A DNA stretch of 64,000 nt from Zygnema cylindricum (taxonomy: Eukaryota > Streptophyta > Zygnematophyceae > Zygnematales > Zygnemataceae): the NCBI GenBank assembly GCA_037447655.1, contig JBBHKE010002736.1, positions 38,432-102,431 on the forward strand, in the 5' to 3' direction. The notes beneath the pieces are model-generated. The model was not told the DNA's origin and searched no databases. It worked only from the letters and a program-made list of their open reading frames with translations. Within the stretch, counting starts at the first letter, position 1, and every line of letters begins with the position of its first letter. Below, in pieces: positions 12,481-23,284 of this stretch. A program made the translations under genes and the position numbers.

Positions 12481-12530
12481 ACACCGTGTATTGCTACTAA
12501 TGGTAGCACCAATAGCAATACATTGTGTAC
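12481..12530. repeat. Short hairpin related to the 1608-1854 foldback
   Basis: ACACCGTGTATTGCTACTAA is followed within a few bases by its imperfect inverted copy. The same core, differing at one base, forms the arms of the foldback element near 1608-1854. Confidence 0.6.
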
Positions 12531-13844
12531 AAGTGTTTCCTCGTATCCGGGAAAAACGGTTGGTTGATAAAACTAGTTTAGAGATGAACTTTGGTCGCGT
12601 GTACGTGACTTCATCCACTGAGTGACATTGGAGGTGCCAGCTGGCGAGACTTGTTCACCGACAAGGACAACAAAAAAGGTTGATACTAAAAGCAAAGCGA
12701 CAAGTCTACTTGCAACCTTTAAAATTATTGTCAACAAAAAAACGTGAACGCCGCTCCACCGTTACCAAACATAACAACATATAGACCACAAGAACTATAC
12801 ATAAACTGACTTACAAACCCAACAAATACAAGTAGTAGGGTGACGCGGCTTCAGCTGATCCGCCGATTCACTCAATATCCCAACATTCCCCCACGTATTG
12901 GAAGAATCGTGATAAAGCGGTTAACCAACTCCAATTTTAGTCGCCCCCTCTCAAACATGACTGTCATTGCCAATGTCGTAAAACTTCTCAAGGTGAATTG
13001 TAACTCGATTGCGTGAACATTCACACCTACGCCACATGAGCACATCATCGTGTTTTTTGGCCGACATCAAACTCCTATCAATTCAAATGCGTAACTTGAC
13101 GGTAATTTGAGAACTCGAAAACTGAATCAAAACCGATATATTACACCCAAAACACCAATATATTACACCCCAAACAGGCGTCGAAATAATTGTTTTCCAC
13201 TCTAGTTTCCAACCGAAGCTAAACTAAAACCTCAAGTACACGATGCCATCCATAAACTCTTATGTGCCCACAAAAAAAAAAATTGATTTACTTTCCATAC
13301 TTGTGAACCGTATAATTTCCGTACACAATTTTCTTTATTTATTTCATGTTTTTCCTCGCTCACTTCACCCACGGACGTCTCTCCAAAATTTTCCCACTTG
13401 TATCGCCATTTCCTTCTAAAACTCCATAATCAACCAGGTACAATTTCTCCTCATTTTCCTCTCTCCTTTCTTTCAAGCCGTACCACAATTAACCGGCAAG
13501 CCCTCAATTTGCTATTTGCCATTTTACACATTGAACTTAATGTTGACGTACTTAAAATGTACCAAACGATACCCGGATCCACACTAAAAGTAGCTAATAA
13601 AATGGACTCACCAGTCACAATATCCGGGCTGGTGGGGCGCAATGGTTTGCCCATTCATAGCTACAGTGAAAGTTCCCAAGTTCAAATCTTGATTGGCTCA
13701 CCATTCCCTTTAATGGGATCGTCCACTCTATCCCTCGATTATACGAATCTTAACAATTAAAAGGTCTCAATGTTGTGGCTGGAATCAATTGCTACTTGCC
13801 ATTTTACACATTGAACTTAAAAGGTCTAAACGTTGCGACTAGAA
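12531..13844. other. Unassigned stretch
   Basis: No gene is supported. On the minus strand a purine run followed by TGTTGGGATATTG (reading down from ~12893) resembles a polypurine tract plus LTR start, but no flanking RNase H domain could be confirmed. A short segment, GCCATTTTACACATTGAACT, occurs twice (about 13517 and 13798). Confidence 0.4.
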
Positions 13845-14700
13845 TCAATTTCTAAGCCTGCAAAGTGCACAATTCCCCCACGACCAGCTCCACGACCAAA
13901 TCCGCGACCACGACCACCTCTTCCTCCTCTCTCCAAGCCTCTTTTGCCTCGGCCAAAAACATGTCTCCACACTTCTTACAAGTCGCCATTCCTCCTCCTT
14001 GGAAATCGCTGTGGTCTCTTCTCCTTCGCCCACTTTCCCCCACTTTTTCCTTCAAGGCCTCTTCGTCGTTTTCTTCTTCTTCTTTGACGTCCTCATCTTT
14101 TTTAGCTTCTTCGTCTACCAAGTCGGAATCATCTTCGACTACTTGCAACTCCTTGCAACTTTTCTCAACATTTATATGTATTGCATATAATATATATTTA
14201 TATATATTGCAACATTTATAGCCGCAACGTCACCATGTAACTAACAACGTTTATTATGACGCGCATAGAAACAGTAAAAAAAAGACCCTCAACTAACCCC
14301 GATTCGGAGCCGGATCATAACTCACTCGAAAGTTTCCCTTCCTTTTGACGACGGATATTCTCTCATCCACGTAGCAAAACCGGTTCATAAACAAATGACG
14401 TCGTCTTTCCACGAACCATGGTTCATCCTCCACCTCGATCTTGGCAAGCCGAATTACTGGAGAGAGTTTCTTTAAAAGTAGCCCTTCCAAAACTAAACTC
14501 CTTCTCACTCTTCAAACTCTCCCTACCATAAGGGCTAAAACTCAACTCCTTACATAATACCTTCCATTCGTTCCGTTAAACTCGATCTGAAATATCACAT
14601 CAATATAATCGATCACATTGTCAAACAATTCACGAAGCAGATCCTCAAAAGTTCTTGCTCCTCTAAAATTGACTTCACTCTCATAGTTAAACGCGATGGC
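13845..14700 (-). pseudogene. Decayed coding-like region, family not recognised
   Basis: Reading the minus strand from ~14700, fragments in different frames look protein-like: one with FEDLLRELFDNVIDYIDV, one with RLAKIEVEDEPWFVERRRHL and NRFCYVDERISVV (14508-14293), then an acidic stretch with CKKCGDMF (14148-13852) overlapping a GRG-rich stretch in another frame. These could be exons of a degraded host or transposon gene. I do not recognise the family, and the frames do not join without shifts or introns. Confidence 0.25.
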
Positions 14701-15213
14701 CCTTCAAGAAGAGGAAGCACTTCCAAAGTTGTCCTTCCCATGGCTCCTACTCCTTCACTAACTTTTACTCAAAAATTCGAGCAACTTACTGAAAACAGGA
14801 GTACTAACGTGCTCCCAAGGACACAAGATAACAAGTAATTTACACAGCGGAAGCTTAAGAAAACATCCTCACAAATAAAAAAAACATCACATCAGCCAAA
14901 TATAATTTTATGCAGCCGAAGGCTTCATTATCTAAAAATATGAGGAAGAATCAGGTGATCTATTCAGAATGCAGGATACAAAAGCAGAAAAAAAACAGTA
15001 GGAATATGTTATTTTTGATACCAAAAAGATTGTTTATTTTCAAGTCCCTCAGCAACCACTTGACCACTTGCAGAGGCAGTCTTGTTAGACACTCCGGTTC
15101 CTCTCACGACTTAGTCGGAGCAAACTGAACAGCTCCAGGATCAAACTCAACAAGTTACAAGAAAAACGAGGAATGCAAGACATCCATCGGTCTCAGCCTC
15201 GGAATTTCGGGGG
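14701..15213. other. Unassigned flank of copia element A
   Basis: No domain is recognised. The last part leads in frame-like fashion into the copia pol sequence that follows and is probably decayed linker between integrase and reverse transcriptase. Confidence 0.35.
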
Positions 15214-16004
15214 GTGAGGAGATTTAGCAGCCGTCTGCAAGCAAGTTCGCACTTTGCCTACTCCACCGCCTCAGGGAAGCCTCTGACCATCAGGAAGGTC
15301 TTCTCATCACCCGAAAAAACAGACTGGATTGAGGCGGCAAACGACGAAATGAAATCCATAATGGAGGCTCAGACGTGGGAGTTGGTGGATCTTCCTCCGG
15401 ACAACAAAGCCTTCGGCAACAAATGGGTGTTCAAGGTGATGTTAAATCCGGACGGCACCATTGAAAGGTACAAGGCCAGACTGGTGGCCAAGGGGTACAA
15501 TCAGAAAGAAGGATTTGATTTTAAGGAGACCTTCTCTCCTGTGGTAAGGTTTTCAACTGTAAGAATTCTGTTAAGTCTAGCTACAAGTGAAAACATGGAG
15601 GTTCATAAAAAGGATGTCAAAACAACCTTCTTCCATGGAGATCTTGAGGAAACCATCTATATGCAACAACCCGAAATGTATAAAGAGAAAGGAAAATAAA
15701 AATTAGTATGCAAACTAGTGAAATCCTTATATGGGCCAAAACAGGCCCCTTCGACAATGGAACTTAAAGTTAGATGAATTCTAAGCTGGACTAGGTTCTA
15801 AGAGAATAAGTTCAGATCACTCTGTGTATGTTCTGCAAGGTGAAAATGGAGTACTCTATATTGCTCTATATGTAGATGATTTGTTGCTTATCAGCAAATC
15901 CATGAGTGAAATAAACCTCATTAAAGAAGCAATAAAATCTAGATTTGAGATGAAGTACCTCAGTGAGGCCAAGTATATTCTAGGGATACAAGTAGAGAGA
16001 GAGA
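15214..16004 (+). pseudogene. Copia element A: reverse transcriptase, N-terminal part
   Basis: Ty1/copia RT (RVT_2 type). The segment 15214-15699 carries the conserved opening (WIEAANDEMKSIMEAQTWEL, NKWVFKVMLNPDGTIERYK, ARLVAKGYNQKEGFDF, ETFSPVVRFSTVR). A stop near 15697 and a frameshift follow. The catalytic box is then intact in 15824-16009 (ALYVDDLLLISKS), followed by EAKYILGIQVERE. The sequence is cut at 16004 by an LTR and resumes after it at 17061 with ITLTQKEAIGNMLEKF. Not translatable as one protein. Confidence 0.85.
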
Positions 16005-17060
16005 TGTAGAAATTAATGGTCTTTTAAAGTATTTTCTAGGTCTAAACAGAAATAAAAAAGAAGCCGAGGCAGTCTACCTCTAACTTCTCTCTCCAACTCT
16101 TAAACTTGTCGCAGTCACTGAGAAATTGGAGAGGGAGCTAGAGCCATGGCTACCTAGGCTATCCAGAAGTTTACGGGAAAATATATTTTAGTTAGGGGTT
16201 TAATTTATTAAAAGATATGTGCCGGCCACAGGATTTGATCCTGGTACCTACCGGCCGGCAGACAGCCGTTAGCCGTTAGCCTTAGCCGTTAAGTCTAGAA
16301 GTAATGTTACGTAATATAGGGCTTGGTAAATTTTTATACATTTATACGTAGAAAAGTTCATTTAACTGTAACTGATTACGGGAGACATATATCCAGTAAA
16401 TGTAAAAGTACGGATTCCGGTACGGATAAGAAACCAATACCGCGCATTTATTTCTTTAGTGAAACGAATACCGCGCATGTATTTATTACGGCTACGATTA
16501 AATGTGAATTTAATCGGACGGCCGAAATTAACGCCGAGATCGCGGAAGAGGATTTCGGCGGTTTATGGTCATCGCCACATCGGATGACACGTGGCGTAAT
16601 GACATTGAATCGCGGCATATCCGAGGATTAAGGGAGGGAATCCGGACATACCACGTGTCGACATTTAGGCCATGTCGTACAATGGCCGTACATAAAGTAC
16701 ACCGGCAGCTGTCCTTTTGTGTACGGAGCTGCATTCTGATTGGCTCCGTACATCAGTAGATAGGGTCTGTGATAGAGATAGAACTTAGAAAAATTAGAAG
16801 ATAGGACCCTCTCTCCCAGAGAGCTTCTGTACACAAGGTCAACTTTGACCCTCCATAACTTATTGCTCAGGGGAGCAAATTCAGAGATTATTTTTGCTAT
16901 CGACTCAAGGGAGTCTTGTCTTCACAGAGGTGAAGTTGGTCAGAGTTTTTGTCTGCCACTGTGGGAGTTATTTTTGCTGAAACACAAAGGGGTCAGGGTT
17001 ATCCTAGAGGCTTCTTGGAAGCTGTCCACTCTGAGGACTTATGGAGGTCTAAGAGTTTCA
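16005..17060 (+). mobile_element. LTR 1 of copia family A, nested in the RT
   Basis: A 1056-bp LTR starting TGTAGAAATTAATGG and ending GAGTTTCA. It interrupts the RT between two contiguous coding parts. U3 holds G-box motifs (GACACGTGGC near 16590) and clustered GTAC sites; the R/U5 part holds the conserved hairpin block (16863-16935). The end includes the ATGGAGGTCT that would start gag. It lacks its own internal region on the left, so it is a solo or recombined LTR. No matching 5-bp target duplication is evident. Confidence 0.85.
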
Positions 17061-17962
17061 TGAAATAAGAAACAGATTACGCTAACTCAAAAAGAGGCTA
17101 TAGGAAATATGTTGGAAAAGTTCGAAATGAAAGAGGTAAAAGGGTGTGTAACACTTATGGAGTTCAAGTAGAAACTACAGGGAAGTGAATCTGATTCACG
17201 CATTACAGTCAGTGAGAATCTAGAGTCATTATAGTCAGTGACAATCTAGAGTCAGTGAGAATTTAGAGTCAGGGGAGGAGGTGTTTATGGCCTCAAAACC
17301 ATACAGGCAGGTTGTTGGTAGCCTCATCTGTTTCATGAATTGCAAAAGGCCCGATATTGCAGCCGCGGTTGGTGCTTTGAGTAGAAGTTTGCAGAATCCG
17401 AAAAAGGCAGACTGTGAACAAAGAGGGTTTTGAGATACTTGGCAGTGACTCGGAACCTCAAACTTGTTCTTGGAGGAGGAGAAGTGAAACTGCAAACTTG
17501 GAGCGATGCTAGCTATGGCGACATGCTCCGATGAGGAGATGCACTTCTGGATATGTATTATATGTGGGTGATGGGGCTTGCTGTTGGAGTAGCAAACAGC
17601 AAAAAGTTATTGCTCAGTCCACCATGGAGGCTGAGTATATGGCCTCTTGCTCTGCTGTAAAAGAATTGATGTGGGTCAAGTCTTTGCTTGGTGAGCTTGG
17701 TCACCTTAAGAGTGGTGTGCAGAATTTTTTTTGTGATAATCAGGCAGCAATCGCTATTTCTGCCAATCCTAAACATCATTTTAAAGCTAAACACATGGAC
17801 ATTAGACTCAGCTTTGTTAGAGAGAAAGTAGAAAACAAAATAATCAGCTTAGAGTACCGACCAGATAGTGAGATGGTAGCAGATATGATGACCAAACCTG
17901 TGCCTTCCCCTAAGCTAATTTTCTGCAGGGAAAAGTGTGGTCTGAAATTAAAGATTGACTAG
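17061..17962 (+). pseudogene. Copia element A: RT C-terminus and RNase H
   Basis: Continues the RT (TQKEAIGNMLEKFEM) and then RNase H. The open part 17531-17962 reads MRRCTSGYVLYVGDG, WSSKQQKVIAQSTMEAEYMA, FCDNQAAIAISANPKHH, FKAKHMDIRLSFVREKVENK and ends in a stop. One or more frameshifts lie near 17150-17530. Its 3' end is followed immediately by a polypurine tract. Confidence 0.85.
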
Positions 17963-17975
17963 AAAATAAGGGGAG
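17963..17975 (+). other. Polypurine tract (plus-strand primer) of element A
   Basis: AAAATAAGGGGAG lies directly before the 3' LTR. The same AAAATAAGGGGAG tract precedes the 3' LTR of other copia copies here, such as 48271 and the minus copy at 55672. Confidence 0.8.
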
Positions 17976-19032
17976 TGTAGAAATTAATGGTCTTTTTAAG
18001 TATTTTCTAGGTCTGAATAGAAATAAGAAAGAAGCCGAGGCAGTCTACCTCTAACTTCTCTCTCCAACTTCTCAAACTTGTCGCAGTCACTAAGAAATTG
18101 GAGAAGGAGCTAGAGCCATGGCTACCTAGGCTATCCAGAGGTTTACGGGAAAATATATTTTAGTTAGGGGTTTAATTTACTAAAAGATATGTGCCGGCGA
18201 CAGGATTTGATCCTGGTACCTGCTGGCCGGCAGACAGCCAATAGCCGGTAGCCTTAGCCGTTAGGTCTAGGAGTAGTGTTATGTACTATATGGTTTGATA
18301 ATTAGTTAAACATTTATACGTATGATAGTTCATTTAACTGTAACTGTTTACGGGAGACATATATCCAGTAAATGTAAAAGTACGGATTCCGGTACGGATA
18401 CGAAACCAATACCGCGCATTTATTTCTTTAGTGAAACGAATACCGCGCATGTATTTATTACGGCTACGATTAAATGTGAATTTAATCGGACGGCCGAAAT
18501 TAACGTCGAGATCGCGGAAGAGGATTTCGGCGGTTTATGGACATCGCCACATCGGATGACACGTGGCGTAATGACATTGAATCGCGGCATATCCGAGGAT
18601 TAAGGGAGGGAATCCGGACATACCACGTGTCGACATTTAGGCCATGTCGTACAATGGCCGTACATAAAGTACACCGGCAGCTGTCCTTTTGTGTACGGAG
18701 CTGCATTCTGATTGGCTCCGTACATCAGTAGATAGGGTCTGTGATAGAGATAGAACTTAGAAAAATTAGAAGATAGGACCCTCTCTCCCAGAGAGCTTCT
18801 GTACACAAGGTCAACTTTGACCCTCCATAACTTATTGCTCAGGGGAGCAAATTCAGAGATTCTTTTTGCTATCGACTCAGGGGAGTCTTGTCTTCACACG
18901 GGTGAAGTTGGTCAGAGTTTTTGTCTGCCAGAGTGGGAGTTATTTTTGCTGAAACACAAAGGGGTCAGGGTTATCCTAGAGGCTTCTTGGAAGCTGTCCA
19001 CTCTGAGGACTTATGGAGGTCTCAGAGTTTCA
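17976..19032 (+). mobile_element. LTR 2 of copia family A (3' LTR)
   Basis: A 1057-bp LTR, same start (TGTAGAAATTAATGG) and end (GAGTTTCA) as LTR 1 and a few percent diverged. It follows RNase H and the polypurine tract, so it is a genuine 3' LTR. What follows is not neutral flank but a second copy of the sequence that follows LTR 1. Confidence 0.9.
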
Positions 19033-19941
19033 TGAAATAAGAATCAGATTACGCTAACTCAAAAAGAGGCTATAGGAAATATGCTGGAAAAGTTTGAAAT
19101 GAAAGAGGTTAAAGTGTGTGTAACTCTTATGGAGTTCAGGCAGAAACTACAGAGAAGTGACTCTGATTCAGGCATTATAGTCAGTGAGAATCTAGAGTCA
19201 TTTTAGTCAGTGAGAATGTAGAGTCAGTGAGAATTTAGAGTCAGGGGAGGAGGTGTTTATGGCCTCAAAACCATACAGGCAGGTTGTTGGTAGCCTCATC
19301 TGTTTCATGAATTGCATGAGGCCCGATATTGCAGCCGCGGTTGGTGCTTTGAGTAGAAGTCTGCAGAATCCGAAAAAGGCAGACTGTGAACAAAGAGGGT
19401 TTTGAGATACTTGGCAGTGACTCGGAACCTCAAACTTGTTCTTGGAGGAGGAGAAGTGAAACTGCAAACTTGGAGCGATGCTAGCTATGGCGACATGCCT
19501 AGCTAAAAATCGATTACTGGCTTTGTTTTGCAGATTGGAAATGGAACTTGTTGTTGGAGCAGCAAGCTTCAAAAGGTCACAACTCAGTCAACAATGGAGT
19601 TTGAATATATGCCAGCAGGTTGTGCCCACAAAGAACTCCTATGGGTAAAGGCACTTTTACAGGAACTTGGGTACATGCACACTGGTCCCCAGGTCATCTA
19701 GTGTGACAACCACGCAGCCATTGCCATCGCTTCTAATCGAAGCCATCATTTTAATATCAAGCACATGGATATCCGACAATATTTTGTTAGGGAAAAAGTC
19801 CTTGCCAGAGTCATAAAATTGTGTTATTTGGTTGATGAAAAGATGGTTACAGATATGCTAATCAAGGCTCTGCCTGAACCAAAATTACAGTTTTGCAGAT
19901 TTGCTATTGGGTTAAGTGAACAACCGAGTCTAAAGCTTTAG
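19033..19941 (+). pseudogene. Chimeric copia RT-end/RNase H
   Basis: 19033-19497 duplicates 17061-17527 (RT C-terminus and start of RNase H, ending SDASYGDM). From 19498 the sequence switches to a different copia family yet stays in the same RNase H frame: ITGFVLQIGNGTCCWSSKLQ, TQSTMEFEYM, HKELLWVKALLQELGYM, CDNHAAIAIASNRSHHFN, IKHMDIRQYFVREKV. In-frame stops are present. The switch at a homologous point suggests recombination between families. Confidence 0.75.
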
Positions 19942-19946
19942 TGGAG

Positions 19947-20885
19947 TGTTGGATTTAAAGCTTTATCCTTAGTAGATAAGGCTGTGAGGAGAGGTTTAGG
20001 ACTTACAGTATTTTTGGTCTAAAACAGTTCTAATACTTAACTTTATTAGTGTTATATTAGCAGAAGGACAATTGAGTGTACTGCACTTCTACAAGGACAC
20101 TCGTCGGTATCTGATGCCTTTGCAAGTATTTCGGAAAGGCGACGATATTTACTTACACATGTCGACCATCGAACGAGAAGACAATCAGAATCGGACGGAC
20201 GGAGTCGAAAGCAGATATTTGGAAAATATCATCTGTACGGAAGAAGAATGAAACGTTGATACAAATCATGTCGGCAGACGAGATTTGAGCGGGGACTACA
20301 AGTGACTAAGCACACTCCACGTCCTCAAATGCTTCAGACTTCAGGACAACAGTCGGGTGGACTGTCATGACCGTTGATGACTAAGCGACACCAACATTAG
20401 TTATATGGCTTTAACTTTGTAAATATCAAAAACACATATAGTTGTTGTTTAGCGCATTATGAAATAGTGTTTCACTATTTAGATTACGGCTAGCAACAAT
20501 TAGGATTTTGGAAGTACCTTGAGTACAGTGACGTACAGTTTCGGTACCTTGTCATATTGTAGAACAGTATTACAGTGCCAAGTGTTAGCATTTGATTTGT
20601 TAGTTAGCAGTATACACACTCTCAGTGTATAAAGTTTAGGACTTAGTCAAATTGTGAGTATCCAGTTTTGGGATTATCAAACTCTAAGGGCAGTTTTTGG
20701 GAAACTTGTTGTGTTCATATCTTATCGTTAAGTGGTTCAATTGTGCTGCAATTTTGGGAATTGATAGTGTGTATGGTGATCTAACTGTAAGCTGAATTTG
20801 GCTAAATTTGGACTTGTGGGTTGGATCTTATAGTGAGTGAAAAACTGGTTTTTGATAGGATTCTTGTCAAGCTTATGTTTTAGTC
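19947..20885 (+). mobile_element. LTR (and leader) of a second copia family
   Basis: TGTTGGATTTAAAGC follows the purine run GTGGAG directly after the chimeric RNase H, so this is the 3' LTR of that family. The right boundary is uncertain. Near 20886 a short open reading frame starting MSTCTTTAATPLALVVVEQ looks like a gag start and is cut at ~20937. Confidence 0.55.
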
Positions 20886-20937
20886 ATGTCTACTTGTACA
20901 ACTACTGCTGCAACTCCACTTGCACTGGTAGTCGTAG

Positions 20938-22138
20938 AACAACACACATATCTAATTGTACACCGCCTTAGAGGCACATCCCCATAACTGGCATCAGTCT
21001 AAGTAGTGAAATCAGTGTGCTCCACTCCAAAATGCAACCACAATTCCTTTTTTCCCACCAGATATGTCATCACTCTTTTTGCTGCTTCCCAGTCTCTCTT
21101 TCTGGGTTTATTTAGACTTCTACTGAGAACACCTATAGCTGCAGCTATATCCGGATGGGTACAGTTCATAAAATAAATTAACTGCCTATAATATGCTGAT
21201 TAGGAATGCTTTCCATAAACCTCTTTTCTTCCTCATCTTTCTCATCATTAATAATCAATACTCCTCCCTCTTCACTCTCTTGCGAGACCCTCTAAAGATC
21301 CATAGGAGTGGTACATCCATTCGCTTTCTCCATCATAAACATTTATAGCGTATTATCGATAGCTTCTTTTTGAGTGAGTCTTATAATTCTATTCCCTTTA
21401 TCTCTCTCAAGCTAAATTCCTAAAATAAACTTTGCTTCGCCGTGATCTTTCATGTCAAATAGGCTTCTAAGATCTTGTTTTAGTTTGTTAATCTTATCTA
21501 AGGACTTGCTTAAGCCTAACATATCATCCTCATAAAAAGCAATAAATATTACTCCATTCTTATCCTCAAAAAAATACATGGAGTGATCTGAACTAGTTGT
21601 GATATACCCCAAACCGCTCAAAAATTTGTCCAATTTATATTCCACTGTTGCGGGGCCTGCTTAAGGCCATGAAGTGGTTTTATCACTTTGCATACCTTGC
21701 TTTCTTCCCACTTTCCACGAATCCTTCTGGTTGCCTCATGTAAATTTTTTCTTCCAACTCTCCGTGTAAGAAGAAGATTTTAATATCCATCTGGTGTATT
21801 TCCATATCCTCTGCTGCGGCTAAACTTAAGAGGATTCTGACAGAAGGAAATCTGAGTACAGGTGCAAAGGTTTCTTCATAGTCTATTCCCTCTTTCTGAG
21901 TATAACCTTTAGCAACCAACCTAGCCTTGTATCTTTTAATGATATTATTTAGGTTAAGTTTAAGCTTAAAAACCCACTTACATCCAATAGGTTTTTTGTT
22001 CGGTGGACAATTGACCAACTTCCATGTATAGGGTTCAATGATGGAAGCCATATCCTCATTTATAGCGGTTATCCACCCGCTACTTTTTGGGGTGTTTATC
22101 GCCTTTAAGTATGTCTGAGGTTTATTCGGGTGAGACAT
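20938..22138 (-). pseudogene. Element B reverse transcriptase and partial RNase H
   Basis: RT opening at 22138-21683 (INEDMASIIEPYTWKLVNCP, GCKWVFKLKLN, ARLVAKGYTQKEGIDYEETF, MDIKIFFLHGELEEKIYMRQ). After a frame break comes 21645-21412 with FEDKNGVIFIAFYEDDMLGL and MKDHGEAKFILGI. The catalytic YVDD box reads YEDD, a change next to the two aspartates. RNase H remnants (ASYGDVPLRRCT) lie near 20950-21100. Confidence 0.8.
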
Positions 22139-23284
22139 CTTGTGAGTTGATTATTTACTTCTCTTTCTTGAAGTTGTTTGCTACTTCTTCTTCCCTTTTC
22201 AAAATTTGACGTCGGTATGGAAGCCATCCTCGGGTTTCGTTTAGGAAGATTTTCAGCACCCCTATCTCCCAATTCCGGTATCTCATCAATTGCCTCAGCG
22301 ATTTCCACTTCGTATTGAGGCGTTGTCTCAGATGTTGTATTTACCTCCTTCTCCTTCAGTAAATTTGCAAATTGTTCCATTTTTTTATTCTCTTTCTCTC
22401 CATTTTCAAAGTCAAATTAAATTAACTGATCCAGTACAAATCTTGTTTTGTCTTCCTTGTTATATTTGAAAGGATCAATGGACTTTCCTTCATTCATCAC
22501 CACTGTGTGGTTTACCAAAATTATATCTCTCTTTTTCAAATCATAAACATGATATCTTTTTGTGCTCTCATCATATCCTACAAGATATCTCGGTTTCCCT
22601 CTTCCCTCTAACTTCCATTGTGTTTTATCAAAATCCAAGTGTAGACTTGACTTCCGAACACTCTCAAGCTAGAGAAATATGAATTTTTTCCTATCTACCT
22701 CTCATAAGGAGTTTCCTACTTATTTGTTGAAGTTAAGAACTATTTTTGATGAAGTTAGCGTAGTTCATAGACTCGGCCCAAAACTGCAATCCTATTCTTT
22801 TATCCGTTAGCATACCTCTAGACATATCTTCTAGAGTTCTGTTCACTATTTCTGCTACTCTATTTTTTTCCTGATTATAAGGAACAATTTTCTTATGATA
22901 AATTCCTTCCTCTTCAAGAAATTCTTCAAATTCCCTTGAGGTGTATTCTTTCCCATTATCACTTCTTATATCTTTTATTGAGGTTTCATGTAGTTTTTCA
23001 CTCGATACTTTATATTCTTTGAAGCATATTAATATCTTTGACTTATGTATGAGAAAGAATACCTAAGTATATCTCGACCAATCATCTGTGATTGTTAGCA
23101 TCCATCTTTTCCCCCCATGTGAAGCATACATAGTAGGTCCCCAAACATCACTGTGAATTAGATTCAATACTTTCTCTCCTCTAAATGTGGATGCCTTTGT
23201 GAATGGAAGTCTATGAATCTTCCCTTGGGCACATCCACTACAATCATCTGAGGTCTCATCATCCGCAAAAGTAATTCTATCCAC
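22139..23284 (-). pseudogene. Element B integrase and linker
   Basis: 23284-23063 holds the second half of the zinc-binding region (CSGCAQGKIHRLPF) and the first core aspartate (LIHSDVWGPTMYASHGGKRW). The remaining core is broken by stops around 22680-23060. 22638-22417 (KPRYLVGYDESTKRYHVYDL) and 22380-22105 are the C-terminal integrase and linker. Confidence 0.75.

Noticed and set aside
12430-12893. Minus-strand copia LTR starting TGTTGGGATATTG behind a G-rich tract
   Set aside because: No RNase H or other pol sequence could be read upstream, and the other LTR end was not found.
16528-16834. Short open frames in the LTRs (e.g. 68-codon frames on the minus strand, repeated at 18500-18806)
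   Set aside because: They occur twice only because the LTR is duplicated; they are not conserved as protein in the other LTR families.
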